Assembly: GCA_021769545.1 (NCBI GenBank)
Contig: JAETSS010000053.1
Span: 1 to 8,258 of the forward strand
DNA length: 8,258 nt
Direction: 5' to 3'
Source: Eubacterium sp.
GTDB taxonomy: Bacteria; Bacillota_A; Clostridia; Peptostreptococcales; Anaerovoracaceae
This document shows positions 1-6,363 of the stretch, in pieces. Position 1 is the first letter of the stretch. Each line of letters opens with the position of its first letter. The notes beneath the pieces were generated by a model. That model ran no database searches. It worked only from the letters and a program-made list of their open reading frames with translations, and was not told where the DNA came from. The translations under genes and the position numbers were made by a program.

Positions 1-1067
1 GAAGTCTCGGCGAGAGTGTAAGCGTAGTCACCGCGGGTCTTGTTGACAACGTCACCGTCAGCCAGCGCAGCTACCTTTTCCAGTGCACCTGCATCAGCCT
101 TTGAAATAACGGCGATCCTTGTTCCTTTCTTCGGTCCCAGCGTGCATGCAGGCATGTTGACGGAATTTACGATGTTTCCGTTTTCCAGATAGTCCATGAT
201 CTGATCTGCAGCCATGACAGCGCAGTTGTCCTCAGCCTCTGCAGACGATGCGCCCAGATGAGGCAGAGCCAGAACGCCCGGTTTTCCGATAACAGTGTCA
301 TTAGGGAAGTCCGTAACGTATTTCTTTACCTTGCCGCCTTCGAGTGCTGCCAGAAGATCAGTGTCGTTAACCAGCTTGTCTCTTGCAAAGTTAAGGAATA
401 CAACGCCGTCCTTCATCTGTGCGAAGGCTTCGGCATCGATCATGCCCTTGGTAGCATCCATAACAGGTACGTGTATAGATATGTAATCGCAATGAGGAAG
501 AAGATCCTTAAGCGCGTCGACTACTGTGATAGTGTTTGACAGGGAGTGAGCGGACTTTACGGAAAGGAACGGGTCGTATCCGATAACGTTCATTCCGAGA
601 CCCTCTGCTGCATTGGCAACGAGTACGCCGATAGCTCCGAGGCCTATAACGCCTAATGTCTTGCCCTTGATTTCCGTTCCGGCAAACTGGCCTTTGCCCT
701 TTTCAACAGCCTTTCCGACTTCCTCTGTTCCAACTAAGGTCTTGGCCCATTCAAAGCCCTCAGGTATATTTCTTGCCGCAAGGAAAAGTCCCGAAAGACA
801 CAGCTCCTTTACCGCGTTGGCGTTGGCGCCGGGAGCGTTGAATACGACGATGCCCTGCTCGGCGCATTTATCGAGGGGAATATTGTTTACTCCGGCCCCT
901 GCTCTGCCGACTGCCAGAAGCTCGTCGGAAAGCTCCATATCGTGCATACTGTAGCTTCGCAGGATTATGCCGTTTGCTTCGTTTACATCTTCTACGATAG
1001 TATAGTCGTCGGTGAGACGTGCCAGTCCTACCGGTGAAATTTTGTTCAGTGTACCTATTTTATACAT
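1..1067 (-). CDS. serA: D-3-phosphoglycerate dehydrogenase (SerA), 3' end cut by window edge
   Basis: Cytosolic NAD-dependent oxidation of 3-phosphoglycerate to 3-phosphohydroxypyruvate, the first step of serine synthesis. I translated 355 residues without interruption; the last codon is split by the window edge. Visible features: an N-terminal substrate-binding half with the NAPGANANAVKEL motif near residues 77-89; a Rossmann motif GLGAIG at 142-147 with Asp165 about 20 residues on; the catalytic Arg229 in NFARDKLV; a DFP stretch at 253-255; and catalytic His270 in LPHLGASSAEAE. From about residue 316 a GTRIAVISK strand begins the C-terminal ACT domain. Members of this short clostridial class are about 387 residues, so roughly 30 are missing. 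The ATG at 1067 is preceded by GAGAGG seven bases upstream. The gene follows the araC-type gene by 45 bp on the same strand but has its own promoter, so it is probably transcribed independently. The assignment is secure to the D-2-hydroxyacid dehydrogenase family and strong for SerA. Confidence 0.94.
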   Translation of the reverse strand, partial: MYKIGTLNKISPVGLARLTDDYTIVEDVNEANGIILRSYSMHDMELSDELLAVGRAGAGVNNIPLDKCAEQGIVVFNAPGANANAVKELCLSGLFLAARNIPEGFEWAKTLVGTEEVGKAVEKGKGQFAGTEIKGKTLGVIGLGAIGVLVANAAEGLGMNVIGYDPFLSVKSAHSLSNTITVVDALKDLLPHCDYISIHVPVMDATKGMIDAEAFAQMKDGVVFLNFARDKLVNDTDLLAALEGGKVKKYVTDFPNDTVIGKPGVLALPHLGASSAEAEDNCAVMAADQIMDYLENGNIVNSVNMPACTLGPKKGTRIAVISKADAGALEKVAALADGDVVNKTRGDYAYTLAET

Positions 1068-1089
1068 TTTTTTACCTCTCATTTAACTA

Positions 1090-1106
1090 ATAATTGAAAC
1101 AATTAT
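1090..1106. promoter_or_regulatory. Palindrome over the serA -10 and start site, possible operator
   Basis: ATAATTG-AAA-CAATTAT is a perfect 7+3+7 inverted repeat. It covers most of the serA -10 box and the predicted +1. A protein bound here would block the promoter. AT-rich palindromes also occur by chance at -10 boxes, so the operator role is inferred and the cognate regulator is unknown. Confidence 0.35.
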
Positions 1107-1130
1107 AACACTTTACGGCAGTCTGGTAAA
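1102..1130 (-). promoter_or_regulatory. Promoter for serA, extended -10
   Basis: Read on the minus strand, TTTACC (1125-1130) is followed by a 17-base spacer and a perfect TATAAT (1102-1107). TG stands one base upstream of the -10, giving an extended -10 (TGTTATAAT). Predicted transcription starts near 1095, about 28 bases before the serA ATG. The -35 box lies inside the last codons of the upstream araC-type gene, whose stop is at 1113-1115. No terminator separates the two genes, so some read-through is also possible. Confidence 0.65.
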
Positions 1131-2894
1131 GTGCCGGAGTGTAATAAATTGGACCTGAAAAGGCTTGAGACACACTTCGAAGGAAGTATCGCGGACTGAT
1201 GTATCAAGCCGGTCCAATACGGTGTCCGGTTCAGAGGAAGCATTTAAGGCTTCGACAATGTTTTTATCGGAAAGGGCACTCAGGCCTGTCCTGCGAAGCT
1301 GTGAAAATCCGTCCAGCTCTGTTTTCAGGCTGCATTTCTGTATGAGAAAAGAGCCATCCTCAAGACCACCAAGCTGGATGATGAATCGTTTGTCGACAGG
1401 CTCGGTATTTTTGATGATATTTTTTATTGCATCCTCGAGGGAATCGGCGTCGGCTAGCGTTGTATGTGCTGAAAATGCGCCCATATTCACAGGCGAATCG
1501 TATATCAAAATCCGGATCTCATCATCGCTTTTCACCATGAAGCAGCCCGGGGCTGCGATAGTATCCGTTGAAATAAACGGCTCCAACAGTTTATTGAGAT
1601 AGAAAACGGATTTTCTTATCCCGCCTGCGTAGGTGTTTTTATCGCTGCCTATGATATCCTTTAATTCCGCCGCGTTGAGAGACGACATGCACGTGTTCAT
1701 ATGATCCAGCAAGAGCGCCGGAAAATACGGTGAGTCGTACAGGAGCTCAGGGAACTGTCCAGGACTTGAAAAGGTCTGCGACGGGTGAGTACCGGAGCTC
1801 AGAAGCTCTGCGACACGGATTCTGCATATATCAGGATCTGCATCCGGATATGCTTTCGTGCCTGCTTTCGTATCAGCCTGAGGCTCTGCAGAGGAAAAGG
1901 ATCTGACTGCATTTATCACATCGCTGCGGAGCGTAGGCGTTATATATGAAAGATCCTTATGGCGTATCGTGGACGCATGGTCTTTTTTTCTGTATTCGTT
2001 AGGCGTCATATTGAACAGGTTCTTGAAATGCTGGCTGAAATAACGATATGACGAAAAACCCAGCTCCGATACGATACGGCTGATGGGCATATCGGTACCT
2101 AGCAGATATATCTCCGCTTTTTCGATGCGTATATGCTGCAGCAGCTCGGAAAAAGTGAAGCCGATCCCCGACTTTACAAGATGTGAAATATGATATCTGT
2201 TTACGAAGGTCACATCGGCAACATCCTGCAGCTGTATCTTCTGAGGAAAGTGCTCATAGAAATACGTCAGTATGCTTTTCAGCCTGTTTGCCTGCAGGGC
2301 GTTGTCCCTCAGCGTGTTTTCCCTGTGATCGCTCAGCAGGAAGTATTCCGATGTAAAATGGAGTTCGAAATAGTTTATCAGCGAGCGCAGCAGTATCTTT
2401 TCGTATTCCGCATTATTGTCGCCGACTCCGGAAGGGAAAACCGGGACATCGGCAGTCTGCGCCTCAGCAGCGCTGAGGTGAAGGGTGAATATCTTTTTCA
2501 TGGTATCAGTTATTTTGGAAAAGTCACTGCCTGCGGCATCCCTGTAGAGATTGTAATAAGATACGAAAATGGTTCCTTCTGCGCAAGGGTCGTAGAAGTC
2601 GGTGCTTATCTCCAGTATGCATGTTTTATTGGGCTCACCTGTAGAGTAGAGCGCATGCAGCTCAAAGGGATTGATGATGGTGAATTCTCCCGCGTGCAGC
2701 ACGTAGTCGGAGACGCCAACCTTTATGGAAAGGCTGCCCTCTGCAACGTATATAAGCTCCATGTGCAGGTGCGAGTGTATTGGGTATTCTTCTATGGAAA
2801 TATATGAAAATGCCGACATGTGATCTTCCGTAAGAGGGAATTCCTTTATGAGGGGCTGTATCAGCCTGATGTTTATATTATTCGTTTCAGTCAA
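1113..2894 (-). CDS. AraC-family transcriptional regulator with degenerate GH39-like C-terminal domain
   Basis: A DNA-binding regulator, probably activator, of the divergent operon. I chose a TTG start at 2894 because AAAGGAG stands eight bases upstream. A longer in-frame ATG at 2981 would run through the -10 box and has no good ribosome binding site. From the TTG the protein has 593 residues. Residues 30-100 form an AraC-type cupin: HSHLHMELIYV at 40-50, then G54, the HAGEF turn at 67-71, and NPFELH at 75-80. Residues 204-303 are a complete double HTH of AraC type, ending in GFSSYRYFSQHFKNLFNMTP. A polar linker (about 335-355) is followed by residues 383-593, which resemble the last third of family 39 glycoside hydrolases: YDSPYFPALL; GGIRKSVFYLNKLLEPF; a strand RILIYDSP; and a C-terminal beta-sandwich with GLEDGSFLIQKCSL and a KPFQVQFITL end. 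The barrel half carrying the catalytic glutamates is absent. The GH39 reading rests on remembered family patterns, not on a search. Confidence 0.9.
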   Translation of the reverse strand: MTETNNINIRLIQPLIKEFPLTEDHMSAFSYISIEEYPIHSHLHMELIYVAEGSLSIKVGVSDYVLHAGEFTIINPFELHALYSTGEPNKTCILEISTDFYDPCAEGTIFVSYYNLYRDAAGSDFSKITDTMKKIFTLHLSAAEAQTADVPVFPSGVGDNNAEYEKILLRSLINYFELHFTSEYFLLSDHRENTLRDNALQANRLKSILTYFYEHFPQKIQLQDVADVTFVNRYHISHLVKSGIGFTFSELLQHIRIEKAEIYLLGTDMPISRIVSELGFSSYRYFSQHFKNLFNMTPNEYRKKDHASTIRHKDLSYITPTLRSDVINAVRSFSSAEPQADTKAGTKAYPDADPDICRIRVAELLSSGTHPSQTFSSPGQFPELLYDSPYFPALLLDHMNTCMSSLNAAELKDIIGSDKNTYAGGIRKSVFYLNKLLEPFISTDTIAAPGCFMVKSDDEIRILIYDSPVNMGAFSAHTTLADADSLEDAIKNIIKNTEPVDKRFIIQLGGLEDGSFLIQKCSLKTELDGFSQLRRTGLSALSDKNIVEALNASSEPDTVLDRLDTSVRDTSFEVCLKPFQVQFITLRHFTRLP

Positions 2895-2920
2895 TTCGGA
2901 AGCTCCTTTCCGTATCGTAC

Positions 2921-2936
2921 ATTTCTGATCTGAAAT
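2921..2936. promoter_or_regulatory. 16-bp palindrome at the araC start site, possible operator
   Basis: ATTTCTGATCTGAAAT is an inverted repeat with seven of eight pairs matching. It lies immediately downstream of the proximal araC -10 box and covers the predicted +1. This is a typical place for a repressor or for autoregulation. The binding protein is not known. Confidence 0.35.
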
Positions 2937-2937
2937 G

Positions 2938-2946
2938 ATTATATCA
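2938..2946 (-). promoter_or_regulatory. Proximal araC promoter, extended -10
   Basis: On the minus strand TGATATAAT is a perfect TATAAT (2938-2943) with the TG of an extended -10. The hexamer 17 bases further upstream (CATACT) is a poor -35, so the extended -10 or an activator would have to compensate. Transcription would start near 2931, about 37 bases before the TTG start codon. Confidence 0.5.
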
Positions 2947-3133
2947 TACAAGCTTGTCGCAGTATGATTCAATGAACGCATCTTTGCGGCGAAGCCGTCT
3001 ATAAATCAGTGCGTTCATTATGCCATAAGCACTAAGCTCTGTCTGCGCTTTCGCTTGCCAGTCGCTAAGTGCTCTGGGCATCTGTCTCACCTCGGTTCTG
3101 CCTGCGCTTCGCTTGGCAATCACCGGGTCGAGG
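2943..3133 (-). other. Structured four-hairpin element in the divergent control region (leader RNA, small RNA or palindromic repeat)
   Basis: A dense run of inverted repeats fills about 190 bases. Hairpin A pairs 2943-2949 with 2962-2968 (7 bp, perfect). Hairpin B pairs 2971-2980 with 3010-3019 (10 bp, perfect) and encloses a second stem, CGGC-GAA-GCCG, at 2987-2997. Hairpin C pairs 3020-3024 with 3077-3081 and 3028-3037 with 3064-3073 (nine of ten), topped by GCG/CGC around 3045-3054. Hairpin D pairs 3090-3094 with 3129-3133 and 3099-3102 with 3115-3118, topped by GCG/CGC at 3104-3112. Read on the minus strand, two tips are GAA or GAAA loops closed by GC pairs, which favours a minus-strand RNA. 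A minus-strand extended -10 lies just before hairpin D, so transcription would begin at its foot. The element could be the long structured leader of the araC gene, a separate small RNA, or an inserted palindromic repeat. I do not recognise it as a known RNA family. Confidence 0.5.
3038..3121. repeat. Two imperfect copies of a ~25-bp unit inside the hairpin element
   Basis: The unit at 3038-3063 (beginning TCTGTCTGCGCTTTCGCTTG) recurs at 3097-3121 (beginning TCTGCCTGCGCTTCGCTTGG). The second copy has a one-base deletion and a few substitutions. Each copy forms the tip of one hairpin (C and D). This suggests an internal duplication or a modular palindromic element. Confidence 0.6.
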
Positions 3134-3135
3134 AC

Positions 3136-3144
3136 ATTATACCA
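3136..3144 (-). promoter_or_regulatory. Distal minus-strand extended -10 promoter reading into the hairpin element
   Basis: On the minus strand TGGTATAAT contains a perfect TATAAT (3136-3141) preceded by TG and one base. The -35 region at the right distance is only TTATTT. Predicted start is near 3129, exactly the outer foot of hairpin D. The transcript would carry all four hairpins and then reach the araC start at 2894. Confidence 0.45.
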
Positions 3145-3177
3145 CACAGCACTCTGGAAAATAAAACAGAAAAGACT

Positions 3178-3204
3178 AATTTGCCTGAAAATTGCCAATA
3201 TACT
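3178..3204 (+). promoter_or_regulatory. Candidate promoter and tandem regulator sites for the plus-strand operon
   Basis: TATACT (3199-3204) matches the -10 consensus at five of six bases but has no recognisable -35, as expected for an activator-dependent promoter. The pattern AAnTTGCC occurs twice, at 3178-3185 and 3189-3196. The 11-bp step is about one helical turn, the type of tandem spacing AraC-family proteins use. Nearby, TTTTCGAT is repeated 9 bp apart around 3233-3249. Function is inferred. Confidence 0.3.
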
Positions 3205-3268
3205 GCATAACTACCACCAAGAAAATGACTATTTTCGATCTTTTCGATTTTGTAAACTGTGACAAAAC

Positions 3269-3276
3269 AAAGGAGG
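3269..3276 (+). promoter_or_regulatory. Ribosome binding site fixing the start of the GPH symporter gene
   Basis: AAAGGAGG is a full-strength Shine-Dalgarno sequence, eight bases before the ATG at 3285. The same frame stays open 93 bases further upstream to an earlier ATG at 3192, which has no such site. The downstream start also matches the usual N-terminus of the family. Confidence 0.85.
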
Positions 3277-3284
3277 TTCCGGTT

Positions 3285-4694
3285 ATGAACGAAACAAAAA
3301 AACTATCAGGAAAAACAATATTCGGATATGCATTCGGCTCCATGGCGGATGCGGCATCATACAATTTTATAATCATGTATATGTTGTATTTCCTTACCGC
3401 CATCATAGGCCTAAATGCAGGAAAGGCAGGCATCATAATTTCCGTATCGACGATAGCGTCGGCAATATACGGACTTATCATCGGCCCTTTGAGCGACAAC
3501 ACCAGGAGCCGCTTCGGGCGAAGAAGACCATTCCTGCTCATAGGCGCTATTCTTCTCTTCATTGGTCTGATACTGCTTTTCAGACCATTTGAACTGAGCC
3601 AGAGCGGAGCGTTCGCATTTTATCTTGTGATGCTTCTCGTAGTATGGCTGGGATACGGATCGTTCCTGGTGCCGTATAATGCACTGGGCTCGGAGCTTAC
3701 GGCAGACTATGACGAGAGAACGAAGCTGAGAACGCCTGCAGGCATATTCAACTGCATCGGCAATATCATAGGAATATCGCTTCCTCTCACGGCAGTTGCG
3801 TTTTTCGCAAAGCGCGGCGCGGACGAGGGCACTGCATGGAGCTATTTCGCCATAATACTTGCAGCGGCATGCGCAATATCCATACTCATCACATGGAAGG
3901 TAACGAAAGGCAAAGAGCTGCCGATGGAAGTCCTCATGCAGGAGGAGAAAGAAAACAATCCGATAAAGACATACTGGCAGATATTGAAGCTGAAACCTTT
4001 CAGATGGATCATAGGCTTTGTAGCCATGTTTGCAGTAGGATACATAGTGTTCCAGTCGGGACTTATCTACTACATACTGTTTTATGCAGGCATGAGCGAG
4101 GCTCAGATGTCTCAGGCTATGTTCATCAATATATTCGTGGCAATGGCTACCACACTGGTGATATCGGTACTGGCAGTGCGCGTAAACAAGAAAAAGGCAT
4201 TTGCCATATGCTTCCTCATAAGTGCTGCGGGAATGATCGTGTTGTATTTCGTGGGAGTGAAATCATTTGCAATGCTTATCGTGCTGCTGGCAGTATTCGG
4301 CATAGGAAACAGTGCATACTGGCTGCTGATTTATCCTCTCATATACGATCTCAGCGAAGTATATGAGTATAAATACGGAAAGAGAAAGGAAGGCTCGCTT
4401 CTTTCCATGCTGGCATTTATATTCACCCTTGCTACTTCCCTGGGAACTCAGGTATTGACTATAACCATGACAATGGTAGGCTATGATCCGTCACTGCCTA
4501 TGCAGAGCGAAGGTACGGTAAACGGTATAGCCAATATCGTATTCGGTATACCTGTCGCCATGTTTATATTGGGAGCCCTCTGCTGCATGGCATATCCTAT
4601 GTCCAAGAAGGCTTATGATAAGCTCGTCATCCAGCTTGAAAGAAAGAGGGCAGGAGAGAGCGTTGATGAGACCGGACTTGAAAGACTTGTATAA
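3285..4694 (+). CDS. GPH-family (glycoside-pentoside-hexuronide) cation symporter, MFS-type
   Basis: An inner-membrane secondary transporter of 469 residues, the normal length for the family. GPH members couple sodium or proton entry to uptake of melibiose-, xyloside- or glucuronide-like substrates; a few act on other small molecules. The N-terminal helix has GSMADAASYNF (18-28), with an Asp in the place used for cation binding in MelB. The loop between helices 2 and 3 carries the family signature PLSDNTRSRFGRRRPFLL (68-85). A second signature, VPYNALGSEL with DYDERTKLR (129-149), follows helix 4. About twelve hydrophobic segments are visible, with a central charged loop (about 195-220) and a charged cytoplasmic tail (YPMSKKAYDKL and on). 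It is the first gene of the operon, 22 bp before the amidohydrolase gene and divergent from the araC-type gene. The family call is strong; the substrate cannot be read from the sequence. Confidence 0.93.
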   Translation: MNETKKLSGKTIFGYAFGSMADAASYNFIIMYMLYFLTAIIGLNAGKAGIIISVSTIASAIYGLIIGPLSDNTRSRFGRRRPFLLIGAILLFIGLILLFRPFELSQSGAFAFYLVMLLVVWLGYGSFLVPYNALGSELTADYDERTKLRTPAGIFNCIGNIIGISLPLTAVAFFAKRGADEGTAWSYFAIILAAACAISILITWKVTKGKELPMEVLMQEEKENNPIKTYWQILKLKPFRWIIGFVAMFAVGYIVFQSGLIYYILFYAGMSEAQMSQAMFINIFVAMATTLVISVLAVRVNKKKAFAICFLISAAGMIVLYFVGVKSFAMLIVLLAVFGIGNSAYWLLIYPLIYDLSEVYEYKYGKRKEGSLLSMLAFIFTLATSLGTQVLTITMTMVGYDPSLPMQSEGTVNGIANIVFGIPVAMFILGALCCMAYPMSKKAYDKLVIQLERKRAGESVDETGLERLV

Positions 4695-4716
4695 ATGATA
4701 GGAAAAGAGGGATAAA

Positions 4717-6363
4717 ATGGATAGAAAAATTTACGGTAACGGAAAAATATACACGGTGGATGAGCAGTGCCCGTGGGCGGAGGCTTTCTGTGTTGAAGAC
4801 GGAAAGATAACGCTGGTGGGAACGGAGGATGAGGTTCGCAGCAAGGCAGGAAAAGAAGCCGAATATATAGACCTCAATGGGAATACGGTACTTCCCGGCT
4901 TCATCGATTCTCATATGCATGTTCTGCAGGGAGCGGAAGAGCTGCTCTTTAAGGCAAATCTTGCAAAGGCCATGTCCAAGGAGGAATGTCTCGATATCGT
5001 CAGAGAATTTTACCATGAGCATCCGGATATAGACTTTCTGGAGGGCGTAGGCTGGATAAATACATATTTCGATGATCTTGGACCGAGAAAGGAATGGCTC
5101 GATGAGATAACATGTGATATCCCTATCGTACTGGATTCGGGAGATCACCATTCCATATGGGCAAATTCCAAGGCAATAGAGCTGGCAGGCGTGACGAAGG
5201 ATACGGTAATAGACGGCGGCGTTCTGGAGCTGGATCCCGAAACAGGCGAGCTTTCCGGAACTTTCCGCGAAAATGCGCAGGCACCTTTCCATGCCATAAA
5301 GCCCGTATATTCCGTGGAAAAGGTAAAGGAGGCCATCGTTTTCCTTGAAAAGCTGATGGGAAGCCTCGGCATCACCATGGTGCACGATCCCATGGTAGAG
5401 CTGGGATCAAACGATCTTGAAGCGTATAAGGAAATGGACAGAGACGGAAAGCTCGGCATAAAGATCAGAGGCTCGCTGATGACGAGACCTGAATCCATAG
5501 AAGGCATGAGAGACGATTATATCACTGAGCGCGAAGCGTGCAACAAAGGCGGGCACTTTGAAGCCAACAGCATCAAGGTGCTGCTGGATGGAGTAATAGA
5601 AGGTGCTACGGCATATCTCAAGGAGCCTTATGCTCACCGTCCCGATTATTACGGAGAGCCTATATGGACCGACGAGCAGCTCAAGGAGCATTTCAAATGG
5701 GCTGAGGCCAACGGGTTCCAGACACACAGCCATGTTATAGGCGATGCTGCATGCGCTCAGATGCTGACTGCGCTGGAATATTCGGAGAAGGAAAATGGCA
5801 AACCGAATATCAGACCGATAGCAGCGCATATGCAGATCGTAGATAAAGCAGATTACGGCAGGCTGAAAAAGCAGCATATCACAGCATCTGCAAATCCGTA
5901 CTGGTTTGCCAAGGAAAAGGGATATTTCTATGGTCTTGAAGTACCGTATCTCGGCGAAGAACGTGCAGAGCATGAATACCCTATGAAGAGTCTGAGGGAT
6001 GAAGCGGGAGTGCTGCTTGCTTCGGGAAGCGATTTTCCTGTTACCTTCCCTCCGGCGCCTCTCATGGGGATACAGATGGGCGTGACCAGGTGCGATTTCA
6101 GGGATGATTTTTCGGATCCGGGCAATATACTGGGTCCTGAGGAATCTGTCACCGTCGACGATATGATCCGCAGCTTTACGATAAATGCGGCTTATGCTGA
6201 TTTTGCCGAGGATATAACGGGCTCAATAACGGCAGGAAAATATGCCGACTTCGTTGTTCTGAGCGAGAACATTTTCGAAGTACCTGCAGATAAGATCGGA
6301 CAGATACCTGTGGTGATGACGGTTTCGGAAGGGAAAGTGATCTATGATGCGTCCGCTGATTGA
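4717..6363 (+). CDS. Amidohydrolase family 3 protein (YtcJ / N-substituted formamide deformylase-like)
   Basis: A predicted cytosolic metal-dependent hydrolase of 548 residues, typical length for this family, with no signal peptide. Members hydrolyse amide-type C-N bonds; the characterised NfdA cleaves N-substituted formamides, and many relatives have no known substrate. An N-terminal beta segment (1-60) precedes the metal motif GFIDSHMHV with His66 and His68. The HHSIWANSKAIELAGV stretch (144-159) is typical of the YtcJ group. Lys287 lies in IKVLLDG, followed by TAYLKEPY. The barrel continues with THSHVIGDA (His337, His339), His371 in AAHMQ, and Asp439 in GSDFPV, the expected metal and catalytic ligands. 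The C-terminus returns to the beta domain with GSITAGKYADFVVL. All key residues are present, so the enzyme should be active. The ATG is preceded by AGAGGGATAA. The 3' end overlaps the BenE-like gene by 20 bp. The real substrate is open. Confidence 0.92.
   Translation: MDRKIYGNGKIYTVDEQCPWAEAFCVEDGKITLVGTEDEVRSKAGKEAEYIDLNGNTVLPGFIDSHMHVLQGAEELLFKANLAKAMSKEECLDIVREFYHEHPDIDFLEGVGWINTYFDDLGPRKEWLDEITCDIPIVLDSGDHHSIWANSKAIELAGVTKDTVIDGGVLELDPETGELSGTFRENAQAPFHAIKPVYSVEKVKEAIVFLEKLMGSLGITMVHDPMVELGSNDLEAYKEMDRDGKLGIKIRGSLMTRPESIEGMRDDYITEREACNKGGHFEANSIKVLLDGVIEGATAYLKEPYAHRPDYYGEPIWTDEQLKEHFKWAEANGFQTHSHVIGDAACAQMLTALEYSEKENGKPNIRPIAAHMQIVDKADYGRLKKQHITASANPYWFAKEKGYFYGLEVPYLGEERAEHEYPMKSLRDEAGVLLASGSDFPVTFPPAPLMGIQMGVTRCDFRDDFSDPGNILGPEESVTVDDMIRSFTINAAYADFAEDITGSITAGKYADFVVLSENIFEVPADKIGQIPVVMTVSEGKVIYDASAD

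Noticed and set aside
613..954. 113-codon plus-strand open frame opposite serA
   Set aside because: Ala-, Pro- and Ser-rich antisense reading of the conserved SerA NAD domain.
2190..2807. 205-codon plus-strand open frame opposite the araC-type gene
   Set aside because: It is a shadow of the cupin and HTH coding region and has no supporting signal.
3038..3121. CRISPR-like array
   Set aside because: There are only two imperfect copies, embedded in hairpins, with no regular spacers and no cas genes nearby.
2943..3133. Known structured RNAs (6S, SRP RNA, RNase P, tmRNA, T-box)
   Set aside because: I could not find the conserved cores, such as a T-box motif, RNase P signature or tmRNA tRNA-like ends, and the four separate hairpins do not match the single long 6S rod.
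2944..3198. 84-codon minus-strand open frame across the hairpin element
   Set aside because: It starts with TTG and has no ribosome binding site; its sequence is dictated by inverted repeats and it ends in the araC promoter. It is better explained as chance translation of a structured element.
4627..5385. 252-codon minus-strand open frame opposite the amidohydrolase gene
   Set aside because: It is antisense to a gene with all catalytic motifs in place and has no ribosome binding site or family pattern of its own.
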